From Plectrocnemia conspersa (Eukaryota > Arthropoda > Insecta > Trichoptera > Polycentropodidae): a DNA stretch of 64,000 nucleotides. A model generated the notes under the pieces. It saw only the letters and a list, made by a program, of their open reading frames with translations. It searched no databases and was not told the origin of the DNA. The stretch spans positions 62,001-126,000 of the forward strand of contig VTFK01000003.1 of NCBI GenBank assembly GCA_009617715.1, in the 5' to 3' direction. Below are positions 37,210 through 50,929 of this stretch, piece after piece. Position 1 is the stretch's first letter; the number at the start of each line of letters is the position of its first letter. A program made the position numbers and the translations under genes.

Positions 37210-39925
37210 TAAAATAACAACTATTAATTACATTTGTCACGTATTTAAATTAAAATTAAATGATACATATTACGTTTTTAAATAAAACTATACAACTTAA
37301 ATATATAATTAGTAGATAAAAAAATAAAATTGGTATAAAATAAAATATAATTATGTGAATATGTAAATAAAACCTCCTAATAAATGTGTTTCTTGGCATC
37401 AGTGTAGAATTTGCTACAAAAAATATCAGTATTATTATGCAGATATTGTTTTATGGTCATTTTATCTTGAAGTAGTAGACTCGTCGACGTCAATTTTGAA
37501 AGCTGATAGATTCCGTCCGATAACAATTTGGCATTCGTCTGAGTGCTTCAAGCAAAATTCGCTCTTATAAACAAACACTGCACATGATACTAAGTCCATG
37601 GATATATATATTATCCGCTTACATGCGAATCGCTCCGCGCAACAATAGAGAGAGATATTGTTTCTTTCTTAATTCCACGAGCAGAAAGAAAATTTCTCGT
37701 TCATTCGTCATATGAACCGTGAACAATTGCCTTCCACGGGGTCGAAAAAACCCACCCCGCTTGTTGTAAGTTAGCATTCTTCGAAATCAAATCCATTACA
37801 ATATTTCATTTCCGAAACATTAGCATGAAATTGGTATATTACATTTTCGTGTTTTTTTTTTGTTCTGTTGCTTTTACCACGGACCAAAATTGTTTTTTGG
37901 ACCCCGACGGGCTTAGGGCTAAAATCGCTTGCGGGTTAACGCCGAGTTGTATGCCGATTTGCCGTTGAACAAGGACACGAACTTAATATATGCGAACGTT
38001 TAATTCGCCCTCCGAGAGCAAAAAAATGTTGGTGTATACGTAACGTACCTAAGGAAGAAATGGAAAATGTGAGATGGAGAGCCAAGGGAAATATATACGG
38101 GTCGAAATTATTAATATTATATAGAGAAAAGTGATGTTATTTTCGCTATATGAAAATATCAGACACATTCCTTGACTTGATTGTAATATCAATTTTATTA
38201 GCTTACATGTATAAATTGACAGATGGTGACAGCAATAAAATACCCTAATAAATCTTTATATAATGCATTATTAACATATTTAACTAATACACAGTACAAT
38301 AATAGTAAGGGTACAATAGAGGTTGCTATAAATAGCAAAAAATATTTTTTTCAAAAGCATTTATTAATTTGTAGCAAACGGTCAGTCAGACTACAGATAA
38401 TACAGATTTTCACTTGAGTCGCAGTTAGTTTGTAGATTAACAGATTATTTCATATCGTGTCCATACATATTAACCGAAAAGAGTTATAATTAGAAGACAC
38501 TCTACCCGAAACCTTTCACGATAAATTTGAACTTGGAAGCCGAGTAGTTACCGAATTAAATGAGCTCCATTAAGACTCACCAATTTAACATAGTGTGGCG
38601 TTATTTAGTTGCTCATTAACAATATGTCAGATTTTTTAAGAGTTTTTATAAATTATATTAAAGCCTTCAGTCACTTGAAAAAAAAAAGATCGTTATGTTA
38701 AAAATAAAAATATAAATTTTATTCACGCTGTCAAATTATTTAAAAAAAAAAACAACGTTAATGAAACATATAGTGTTGTTTGCATAAAAAAAACATTATA
38801 ACTAGATAGATAATAATTTTATATTTTATCCTTGAAAAGAAGGCATTAAATTTAAAAAGTTACAGTTAAGAGATTATGGTTTAAAGTCTTAGCTTTAGAT
38901 TTTTATTAAAATATAAAAAAAGTTTTTTTATTATTTTAATTAGTAATTTTTTATATAGTTTTTTTAGAAGATATCGTTTTTTAATAATAAATTGCGTAAC
39001 ACAGTTTAAAAACTATTTTTTTTTTCAGAACTGCTACTTCAATGATTTATTATGGATATTTAAAGCTGGGTTTTGGTGAATAATGTAAGTTATAATTAAT
39101 TTTAACGTTTTACGGTTATTTTACGGTTATATGTAAAATTATGCAAGTATACTATATTTATAAAAATATTAGCAAAACTATACGTGCCAGAAAATGTGAC
39201 ATTTTCAATTTAAAATTCGCGTATAAATTTACATGTATTATTTTAATCTTCATGGCAAAAAGTCTGTATTGTAATTTAATATCTCAATTATACGAAACGA
39301 TTGATTAAAATAACTTAAACAATAAAATCAATTGCTTTCTAAAAAACATATCATAGTTGTAGTAGATTATTTTTATCTCTAAATCAAGTCCTTATTTAAA
39401 TATATACCGAAAATGTTTCTTTAACTAAAAGTAAAAAATATATAAGAAAGGCGTTATATAAATCTTTTTTCAATCTTAAAATTAATATTAAAGTATTTTA
39501 CATATATTGTATCAATTAAAATATTGCGCCTAAATTTTTTTTTTGTTCTAAAACAATATTTAAAATTGAGAAAAAATCTACTATTACATTAAAAATAATA
39601 CATTATTTGTAAAAAAATACAATACATTAAAAATTTGCTTATTATTTTTATTTTTGATTAAGAACATCTTAGTAAATATTTTATCCTTATTATGGAAAAC
39701 ATTATCTCTTAAATATTAAGAAATTAAATTTTGCTTTCTTTAATAAATGCATTTTCTGAGAGTGCCATTTTCGTAAACATGTTTAAATATGACTGTAATA
39801 TATTTTATAAATTTAATCAAGGTCAAGGAAAATGCAAATATTTAAATTATTAGAGAACAATACAGATTAGCCATACATATAAATATTTTTAGTATTATAG
39901 ATAAACTTTTTTTAATAAATAATAT
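37210..39925. other. Non-coding DNA; GC-richer patch 37600-38110
   Basis: The patch at 37600-38110 has mixed complexity with no ORF of note. The 64-codon ORF at 38223 is not recognised. The rest is AT-rich without features. Confidence 0.35.
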
Positions 39926-39932
39926 TGCAAAG

Positions 39933-40361
39933 TCATGAATCTTTGTTCCCATACAAAATGCCATTTTTGGTATAATTTAACATATTTTTAAGAGTAAAAG
40001 TATCACTGGTTCTGTACTTTCGGGTGTGTCTTGACAGTAAACTAGAGATTATATGTATTACATATTGCGACAGACTATGATGCGCAAGGTCATTATTCTC
40101 CGAGCAGTGGTGTAAAAGCTGGCGCAGGGATGTTGTCCGTGGAAGATCCTTAGAGTTCTGGTTGGTGTGGCAGCGACAGTATTGTGGAGGTCGATCCCTC
40201 TCTGTTGCGGTGCTCGAATGGTGGAGTCCCTCCCAGGATGTAAGCGTCCATGACCGTATCTTGTGAGCGGCCGTCTGCAGTACTGTTCGAGTGTCTGCCT
40301 TCTCTTCATTGGAGTTTAGACCTAAATATTCAAGGCGGCAAAGCTTGCTAACCAGTCTCAT
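39933..40361 (-). CDS. Unassigned 142-codon ORF in a GC-richer block
   Basis: The N-terminal 105 residues come from GC-richer DNA (about 40050-40400) and are rich in Arg, His, Ser and Thr. The last 37 residues run into AT-rich DNA and look like read-through. A second frame is also open over 83 codons (40058-40309), which weakens the coding case. No domain is recognised. Sharp composition edges suggest an inserted fragment, perhaps part of a mobile element, but I cannot assign it to a family. Confidence 0.2.
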   Translation of the reverse strand: MRLVSKLCRLEYLGLNSNEEKADTRTVLQTAAHKIRSWTLTSWEGLHHSSTATERDRPPQYCRCHTNQNSKDLPRTTSLRQLLHHCSENNDLAHHSLSQYVIHIISSLLSRHTRKYRTSDTFTLKNMLNYTKNGILYGNKDS

Positions 40362-40499
40362 TTGTTTGATGGATATCTTTTAGGTCGAATTTGTGGCATT
40401 ACGGTGCAATTTGCCTTCCGGTGATATATTGTTTCCTGTGACCGTTTCGTAACAAGGACATATTTATTCAATGCATCGGAAAATCCTTGCGTGTTATTT

Positions 40500-42530
40500 A
40501 TGAGGGAAACCCTTTAAATTTAGTGGTAACGAGAGCCTTTGTGTGATTCCACTATTGTTTAGTTTACCCATATTGAGGAATAACTTTTGGTCATAGTAAT
40601 TAACGCGAGTTTCAAGAATAAGATCCCCCACAAACAAGTGCTCTGTGTAATCTCCACAGTACTAAATAATTTTTCATCTTAAAATCTATTCTTTTTATAG
40701 ATTACTAATAAATTTGGATAAAATATAATATAATATATTTTTATATAACATTCTGTACTAAATAAATTTCCACCCATACACGTATATATACAAATAAAAT
40801 ATAGAATATATTTTTTTATATAATATAACCTAACATATTAACGTATCATCCAAACTATATAGAGCTTAATTAACCATCACTCGATACTAACCAACTTCAC
40901 AAACACAAACTAGCACCTGGTTAAGTTGTTGTCAAAATGTCAACTTTTATACATTGTGTGTGTGCTAGAGAGAGGGAGAGAGAAAGAGAGAAAGCTCAAC
41001 TTTCAAACTTTCTATTCGATACAATTTAAAGTTTGACAATAGCAATTCATCGAGACGACCTTCCAGTGAGCAAACTTTGATTGTTTATTAATTGTATTTT
41101 GCGAGGTATTGTGTGCATAAAATAATATTGACTTTGTGTTATATAAAACGGTTTTACGTTGTCAAAGATTCAATGCATTCAGATTCAATACTGAAAATGC
41201 ACAAGTGCCGTTGACGTACAAAATTTAATCGAAATATAGCGAAACGCGCTACGAATAACAATTTGAACGTCTGCCTTAGATATTCGGTGAAGTTTTTCGA
41301 GAAAAGCTCAGCAAAAAATATTAAAAAATAAATCAAGTTCACTTGAAGAATTGTTTCGAAATGTATATACTTTATATTTTATATTTATTAAGAAAGTCTC
41401 TTTCAAATGTTCTAGCCAAAAAAAGTTATCAACTGGCCTTCTCGAAAAAATATACAATACAATTTATTAAAGAAAGCCACTTAAAAAATTGACAATCCTT
41501 ATTCGCGTACTGTAAATCAACACATACGTACATTAGCTACTACTTTACCTTTCAAAGTGTATATATATATATATATATATACATATAATATTTATATTTA
41601 ATAAAATAGAAAGTCATATTATTTTAATCATATTGAAGACGAACTACATATTTAGTTCTACAATTTTTAAATATACTCATCATAAGTAGCTGTAAAAAAA
41701 TAAAAAATATATATGTTATTTTAAAATCATTACAGTAATAAGTAACAAATTTAAATTTATAATTAAGACAAACAAAATATTGAAATTAACATTTAAATAA
41801 AAATAATTAATAAAACGATTTTTGTATAAATATTTCAGTTCCAGAAAATGAAATTTTTTTATACAAATATTTTTTTACCCTAATAAATAGAACACATGCA
41901 TTATTTTAGAGTAGTTTATTAAAGATTAATATATATATAGATTGTAAAAAAAAGCAGTTGCAATATATGCATAAAAATACTGTGATTCTGTCTCAAAATT
42001 ACATTCGAAATTTTCTAGGAAATCATGAGAAAATACTGTCTCGAATCCTGGATTTTATATTTATAAATAACTCTCTAAATTCATGAATTTCTGTTAAATT
42101 TAAATCATTAGGTACAATAATTTAGTAATGAAAATTCACCATATTTTTAATAAATAGATAGTTCAGAGCATTCATTTTAAATACATCACTAAATTAAATC
42201 TAATCCTAGATATTAAAACATATTTTAGTGATTAAATGATACATAAATTAAAGGAACTGCAGCTTATGTTACCATTTTAAAAAATATTAAGGAATTTTTA
42301 ACTTTTTTTTTAATATTTAGTTGCAAAAAATTATAAGCTCTCCATTAAAAATAGATATTCCATTTTTTTTAAATAAATATTGTAGTACGCATTAATAAAA
42401 TATTAAATGTGGATTTTTTTTCATTTTTTCTAGACTTAAATAATAGTATTACTTAATAGTTACAGTGTTCTTTAAATGTTGCTATTTTAAGGCTAAATGC
42501 AATTTTTTTAAGATTAGTATAAAAAGGTGT
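40500..42530. other. AT-rich non-coding DNA with short GA and TA repeats
   Basis: A GA-rich run lies at about 40965-40995 and a (TA)n at about 41562-41582. The 62-codon minus ORF at 41154 is not recognised. Confidence 0.45.
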
Positions 42531-42539
42531 AATATATAA

Positions 42540-43290
42540 TATTTTTATAGCTTCATTTTAAATGAGTTGAAATTCAGAAAAATATAGTATCAATGGTGTT
42601 ACTCCACACAAGATAGGTATATAATATTACTATTTATTAAATATTGGTCTTAGAGCCGCTATAGCGGCAAGCTCTTTAAAGTTTTAAAATATGAACTTAG
42701 AGTCCTCAATTTCCATTTCACGTTACAGTTCTCTTCATTTAGGAGAGGAGGTGAAAGATTTTGTCTACGTTTTGTGAAATTACTTGCTTCTATTTAAATT
42801 TGGATGATTCTAATTTTCCAGTTCTTAAAATATTTTTGTAATTTATTTGCAAATGGTTTAAGACCGTAAGCAATAATTAAAATAGCTGTATTATCACCGT
42901 ACATAATTGAGGAACTTCATCTGGTATCGAGTGTATATTATTTAGTGAAGCAACATAGCTTTTACTTTATATCTATGAGCTTATTAGGTGTAACAGATAA
43001 TGTTTTTTTATTTGTATAGTTAATGAATCATACTTTGTTGAAAGCTTTTTTTTATATCTAATTGTTTTTTCATATTAAAATGTTGTTGAGTGAATTTTTG
43101 TAGAAACCAAACTGCTCATTAATAATTTTATTCTCCAAAGATTCTTATAAACGCATATAGATATTTTTTTAATATTTTACTAAATAACTGTATTTAACTA
43201 ATGGGGCGATAATTAATCGGAAATGTAGGATTCTGATCGGGTTCTTTTTTCGGATGAATTTTAGCAGTGCAATATCATAGATTGATCAAG
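42540..43290 (-). pseudogene. Decayed Jockey-clade reverse transcriptase
   Basis: Reading down the minus strand, RT landmarks appear in the right order. KIHPKKEPDQNP and then PINYRPI lie at about 43265-43205 (pre-RT and first RT motif). NEQFGF is at about 43125, for QFGFR. DIKKAFNKV is at about 43060-43030, for the first catalytic Asp motif. YGDNTAILIIAYG is at about 42900, in place of the YADDTA box. FTKRRQNLSPPLLNE is at about 42770, for the Jockey thumb motif. The catalytic ADD is read as GDN, and several stops and shifts occur, so it is inactive. The style is classic Jockey, distinct from the copies at 48 and 54 kb. Confidence 0.78.
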
Positions 43291-43429
43291 TTTTTAATGA
43301 CATTTTGAATTTTCCGTGAGTTAATTTTTGCTAATTAATATCAATTTATTTATTTCGTTTACAGTTAATACAATATATATGTATAGTGCTTAAAATTTCC
43401 AGTGAGTTTGAAAAATAAATAAAAAGCGT

Positions 43430-44455
43430 CAGCTAGCATGATATATCTAGTTTTTAACAGTGGAAAAACTTCGATTACTTGTTAAACGATCAAGAAAATA
43501 ATTCAGACAGAACAAAAAAATTACTACTTGGTGAACCATTCCTGGAGAAAGTAAACAATTAATTAATGCGTCACAAAAATAATAAATCAACAAATACAGA
43601 CAACTTTAATACAGAGATGCTAAAAGGAAGTGAAGATATTCCTCTGAAACACATAAACAAAATTATTAAAAATATTTAGCTTTATAAAAACATTGTGGCG
43701 ACCACACACAGATGCGCACGTTTTAATGGGTCTTATTCTTAAAACTCACGTTAATTTATCATGACCAAAATGATCTTTCATCAACAAGATCAAAACAGAC
43801 ACTAATACAAATTTTGAATGCTCTTGAGTCAAGAAAAAAGGCCAAATAATTAAAGAGCAAAAAGCAAAGTACGTTCTGTAAACTATTAAATAAATGAGTA
43901 TTTATTTGATTGTGACAACAGCTTTATATATCTAGGAAGTCTAGTAACAGCCAAAATTGACATCAGCGAAGAGATCAAAATGGCGAAGAGTGACTGAAAA
44001 TTATATTTTGGTCTAATAAATTAGAGCAAATCTCGTTGCATAAATATACTTATGTACAAAACAATGATTCGACTTATGCTGATATATTGTTCAGAGAGTT
44101 CTACAAATACTAGGCTTGACACATTCTAAAGAAAAGTGCTACATAGAATATACGGCCTAATAAGAAAGGAGAGTGAATGCCGTAATAGGACCAACAACAA
44201 ACTGTCTCTACCTTTATTAAATTAGGAAATCTTTGACGGAAAGGGCACGTTGCATGGATTGACTAATCTATGAGGCAGTTGCTATGAGGCAAAGCTAATG
44301 GAAAAGCCAGATAAAAGCTTCGTTGGTTGTATGATGTGACAAAATATGTCAGTGCAGCCGGAGTCAACTACTGGAGTAACCCGGCACAGGACCAAAGGAG
44401 ATGGAAAAACATTTTTTGAGGAGGCGAAGACCCATCTTGAGTTGTCGGATCAATA
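43430..44455 (+). pseudogene. Decayed RTE-type non-LTR retrotransposon
   Basis: Plus-strand peptides follow the layout of RTE-like elements. DNFNTEMLKGSEDIPLKHIN is at about 43600-43660 (early RT). FIYLGSLVTAKIDISEEIK is at about 43923-43980, the signature YLGS...I..R region. RLMLIYCSES is at about 44070-44100, for the LTYGSE box. KVLHRIYG is at about 44132. EAKTHLELSDQ with a stop is at about 44418-44453, for the typical C-terminal EAK end. The middle RT catalytic box was not found; there are stops and gaps, so the copy is internally deleted and dead. Its 5' edge faces the Jockey relic on the other strand. Confidence 0.75.
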
Positions 44456-44459
44456 ATGA

Positions 44460-44810
44460 TAGGTACATGTAGAATGGGCAAACAGTTTTTTAAATACATT
44501 TATAAAATAACTGCGTTTATTCATACATATAAATATAATATGTACAGGTATCCATTTTGCACTATGAATACATAAAAACATATTTGCATTAAAAATGTAT
44601 AATAATAATTAAACTCAAGGAATTTCTAATATTCACAAAAGTAAATTTGTAGTCTAGGTATTACAAGTGATTCTGAGAATTAGAATCCCTAATATAGACT
44701 GCTAAAATTCTCATAAACATATAGCGTAGAAATCCATATAATATTTAATTTAGTCTATATAATGCATAATATACAAGCTAAAAAAATAAAATATAAATAA
44801 TACATGTTAT
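44460..44810. other. AT-rich non-coding DNA
   Basis: Nothing is seen beyond possible 3' UTR of the RTE relic in its first bases. Confidence 0.4.
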
Positions 44811-44814
44811 TCGC

Positions 44815-45285
44815 TATGAGGGCGAATTTTCGCAAAGCGCCGTCGAGTTTTCGCGTCCCTCGAGAGCTTTTTTCTCACTGTCTGACGAACCGTAAAAACA
44901 AGATTAAACACCGACGGGTCAATGTAGCGCGGAAAAGCAATATTTCTAGGATATGCGCTTGTTCATATATTTTTTAATCACATTTTCATATTAATACGTG
45001 ATTTTTTCCAACCCGTCGAATAATTGGTGTGTTTGTCCGCGAGGCGCGCCCGCTGCAATCGACTAAGTGCTTTCGGGTATATATCAAAACTTTAGCAGTT
45101 TTAGAATATGCGTGTGACTTGGGAAAACAGGAGTAATAAATATAATTTTGAACTTCCCGTTTGGGACCCGATTCGAAAGTAAGAAACTGGCGCTCGCCGC
45201 TCGCGGATGTCCCATTTCGAATTGAAACTTTACTCGCTAAATTATTATTCATTTTTACGTCGTTGAATACAGTCGCAAACAAGTA
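44815..45285. other. GC-richer island, candidate non-coding element
   Basis: Mixed-complexity DNA with CG-rich words (GAGGCGCGCCCGC near 45040, GCGCTCGCCGCTCGCGG near 45190). A 98-codon minus ORF (44986-45282) has no recognised domain. It could be an exon, a promoter-like CpG-richer patch or a conserved element. Confidence 0.3.
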
Positions 45286-45289
45286 TATA

Positions 45290-45980
45290 CCGATATATAC
45301 ATATATATCAATCTGTAATATTTAATAGAATATATTAATTATTAATTTTGCATTATAAACACAAAATTAATTTTACTGAAATATTATTTATGTGATATCA
45401 TGATAATATAAACACAATTTCAATAAATATGTTATAATAAATCAAATCAATTTTAGTAAGCATGTCATGTCTGAGAATATCGTGATCCCCGATATTTATT
45501 AGTTGTCGTGTGAGCTTTTGAGCTTAATAATATTTTTGAAGCATGGAGATGCATATATGATTTTCTGTGCAATATTTTTCGTTCTAGCGCATCTATCGAT
45601 GGGATTAATGCAATCTAGAATAATCAAATCATTGGAAAATTCATCATACATTATTCTGTGTGATAAATAAAATTTAGTTTTATTATAAAAATAATATTAC
45701 TGTATTAAAATATTTAGATATCATATTATTTTATTTTATATATATCATAAAATAAACCCCATTAGTATCTCCTTAAAAAATTACTGTAAAAGCAAACAAA
45801 TAAAAAATTGTTTTTTTTTTGCAAAAACAAAATTTTAAGGTCACAATAGGGTAGTTCTTACGGCCTAGATTATTAACAAAAAGGCCACAGTTTCACGTCC
45901 CTGCAACAGACTCTTTATATCGAATATTTATTTATAAAAATAAGCTAAACTTTTATGTGACATTTATTAATTGTAAAATA
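45290..45980. other. AT-rich non-coding DNA
   Basis: No supported feature. Confidence 0.45.
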
Positions 45981-45984
45981 TTAT

Positions 45985-46480
45985 ATATCATTTAATTTTT
46001 ATTTATTAAAAATCTGACCATGACTTTATAAGTTTTCTTAATGCTTCATGTTGGCCATTATAAAAAACAATAATGGCACACAGTCCCACATCATTTTTTT
46101 TCTAGCGTCGCCAAAAACATCGTTGAGAAGCTGGATGGCTCGTGCAAGAAGAGCGTTTTCAAGCGCTGCCGTTTTGACCGCAACGGTCAAGAATAAGGGA
46201 CGCGATCGCGACTCTAGAGTGCTCAAAAGTCCTTGAGCATTGCCGTGTTGTCAACACCACCCCTAAGCAATTTTAAAAAGTGCTTCATTCAGTAGATAAT
46301 ACGCTGATAATGTAATGAATTGTATCTCAGGTAAAGATACAAACATAGATACAACCCGTACTCCAACTTCTAAAGATATCTCAGAATTTTTTTTTTTTCA
46401 CAATAAGTAGTACTTTGCTTTAATTAGATTCCAGACAATAGAGCCATATTTGATAACGCTACAAAATAGTATATCGTACA
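45985..46480 (-). pseudogene. Jockey-type retrotransposon fragment, C-terminal half
   Basis: The minus strand gives KKFLRYL and LEYGLY (about 46395-46345), matching RKFLRYLYLKEYGYY of the copies at 48 and 54 kb. FLKLLRGGVDNTAML (about 46285-46240) matches FWKLLKGIVDNPSVL. SRSRPLFLTVAVKTAALENA and LLARAIQLLNDV (about 46215-46120) match SRPLFLPVKSRTGALANSSL and AKAIYLLNSV. Frames shift between segments. The 3' end is near 45985 with an AATAAATAAA-type tail. It is the sister of the 36.9-kb fragment. Confidence 0.78.
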
Positions 46481-46582
46481 GAATGCGAATCGCAAATAAT
46501 TTTTTTTTTCTTTATTAAAGAAAAAAATATTTAAAAGCTTTATAAGCCGTGTTTATGTGGTAATGTAAAACTATAGAGTGAA

Positions 46583-48233
<1,651 letters not shown>

Positions 48234-49574
48234 CTCGATCCACTGTCACTAATCTAATGGTTTTGTCTAACTATGTTTCAAAATCATTGGACTCTGGTGT
48301 ACAAGTGGATGTCGTATACACAGATTTTGATAAAGCATTTGATAAAGTTAACCATGCTTCACTTGTAAAAAAGTTATCTAATTTCGGGTTTTCTGAAGAT
48401 CTCATAAATCTATTCTCAAATTACTTTGACCAATAGATATCAATTCGTCAAGTATAATAACTCCTTTTCAGAACGATATAAGACCCCTACTGGAGTACCT
48501 CAAGGATCCAATTTGGGTCCATTGTTGTTTTTATTGTTCATTAATGACATAGAAACAGCAATAGAGCATTCAGATTTTTTTTATTATATGCAGATGACTT
48601 GAAAATTTACAAGAAAATGCATTCGATTTCTGATTCCCTCGACCTACAGGAGGATCTCAACTCTATATGGAAATGGGCTTGCTATAACCAATTGCCTTTC
48701 AGTGTAAATAAATGTCACACAATTTCATTTTCAAGGTCATGAACGCCGGCAAAATATTCATACCATCTAGGCGGATATTTTCTGGAAAGGTTTTCTTCAA
48801 CTAAGGATTTAGGAGTGACTTTCGAAGAACGTTGGAAATTTAGCCAGCACATTGCAGAGACTCATAGCAAATCCTTAAAAAATGCTCGGTTTTATCTTGA
48901 GAAATGCGCGTTACTTCAGGAATAATTTTTAGTATTGCGCACTCTTTATGATACTCTAGTCCGCAGCATACTAGAAACTAGCTCCATCATTTGGATCCCA
49001 GGCGTAATGAATCAATGTAATGAATTGAAACTGGAAAAAGTACAACGTAAATTTCTTTGATATTTATACTTGAAGGAATACGGGTATTATCCGTTCTTGT
49101 TTCCCAGTGCTTTTATTTTGGGAGCCCTGGGATACGTTTCTTTTGTCGACTCGCAGAAGTGTTTATGTAATTAAACACATCTGGAAATTGCTCAAGGGCA
49201 TCGTAGACAATCCTTCAGTGCTCGAGCAGCTTCAAATGTGGGCTCCTGAAGGTGGTTATAGTTCTCGGTTGCATCCACTATTCTTGCCTGTTAAGTCTAG
49301 AACTGGAGCACTTGCCAACTCTTCTCTGGCCAAGGCTATTTATCTGCTCAATTCTGTCCATAGTAATATTGACATTTTCTCTTGCACATATGGAGTTTTG
49401 GTTCAGTTCGTATGGGACAATGCACACCTGTTGAGGTGATTTGTGTCTGTTGTTTTGTCTTGTTTATATTTGAATGTATTATGATGTATTAGTACTTTTG
49501 ACTATCGTGACGCATTGAATTTGCCTGTCAGGTCACGATGGTTATAATTTTAATAAATAAATAAATAAATAAAT
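48234..49574 (+). mobile_element. Jockey-type non-LTR retrotransposon copy 1, 5'-truncated
   Basis: It starts inside the RT at the same sequence as 54602 (CTCGATCCACTGTCACTAAT) and is nearly identical to copy 2 from there. RT landmarks: YTDFDKAFDKVNH (about 48316-48354, catalytic Asp), GVPQGSNLGP (about 48496-48525), YADD (48587-48598). Then follow KDLGVTFEERWKF and RSILETSSIIWIP, and the C-terminal SLAKAIYLLNSV. Several frameshifts and stops inactivate it: an extra T near 48430, an extra T before YADD, TGA at about 48740, TAA at about 48923. The 3' UTR has an 8-bp inverted repeat, ATCGTGAC (49504-49511) and GTCACGAT (49532-49539), then a (TAAA)n tail. Clade: Jockey/CR1 group by motif style. 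Confidence 0.9.
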
Positions 49575-50925
49575 AACTAAACTGTAAACTAGTTTATAAT
49601 TTGTCGATTGAGATTTTATTTTTAATGCTCCAAATGCTTCAAACATAAACCCTGGATCTTCGTTCAAGTTCTGATACCATTTCACCGATGGTTCTTATGT
49701 GAGGCAGGTTAAAATTTAAAGTCTTTCAAACATATTGATAAGCTTTGGGAGAATAAAAACGTAAAGTTAATGCAAACGATCGAACTCGGGCTGAATACTT
49801 GGCTAATTTAAAATTATTTTTTCTTCTTAGAAAAGTTAACAACTCTTTTGAATCAGAATCAAAATTTGCTTATAGTGACAAGCCGTTTTCCTGACTTAAA
49901 AGTCCTTTGTCTGTTATTGACTTAACTATATTTTTCAAATTAATATTTTTTTTTGTTTATTCGATAAAGTTTTTTTTGTGTATTCGATAAATTTTTCACG
50001 TTTTTTTTAAATTAATCTAACATGATTTAATTTTCGTAATAAATTTATTTTTCTATGAGAATTATTAGCATCAGTATTCGAAATTTTTAATCGTTTAAAA
50101 CGCACCTTTTATGATAAAAAAAAGGAATCTGAGTTAAAATGGTCCGAACAGATGACACTTTTTACGGATCGCTTCCATGAAGGACGTAAAATATGTTCAA
50201 GCCATATTTTCTGCAATTTTGAGGCACCACTGATCACGCGTTCGGAGTGAATGATCTAGAGACGAGGCGAATAATATTTTAAAGCACGCTAAATTTCTTC
50301 CTATAGGCCGTTCTATATTATATGATATTCTTTACCTATCAATATTCAAAGCACGACTCATAACTCAGGATAAGGAATACCAAAAAAAAACACATAATAG
50401 TGTTATTTGCTATCTAAAAATGGGCGTAAAAAATAATATCTTTATATGATAACACTAGATTATGTTAATCAAATGCACATATTTTTACAAAATTCAATCG
50501 CATTCCACAGGATAATGCAAAACATAAAGACAACATTTTTATTTCATTAATATTAAAAACAATATCTATTCATTAGTATTTAATTGGCTGGAACAATGAT
50601 GAATGGCAAAATATTTGACAAATATTAACTCGTTCATCATCAAAAGTTTACCGGACCACCGGTAAGGGTTGCGCCCTCTAAGTCGACTCATACAGAAGCT
50701 GTTACAATTATTTACAAATAAATTAGGGACATATGAATAAACGAAAAGATTAATATATAATTTTACTCTTATTTCTGAATAATTCATGCTCATATCTCAA
50801 TGATTAAAATTAGGCGTCACTGACATACTATAAATACACACACTCGAAAGTCAATTATGTCACGAAAACATGCTATCAATCTCATCTCACACATTTCTGA
50901 TTTCACGAATCGCTAACCAACTCTC
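49575..50925. other. AT-rich non-coding DNA
   Basis: A perfect hairpin, TTACCGG-ACCA-CCGGTAA, lies at 50648-50665. The 75-codon minus ORF at 50566 has no recognised domain. No other feature. Confidence 0.45.
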
Positions 50926-50929
50926 ACAC

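Noticed and set aside
49107..49439. Separate 110-codon gene, duplicated at 55481-55813
   Set aside because: Both are the C-terminal part of the Jockey-type element, separated from the RT by the shared frameshift.
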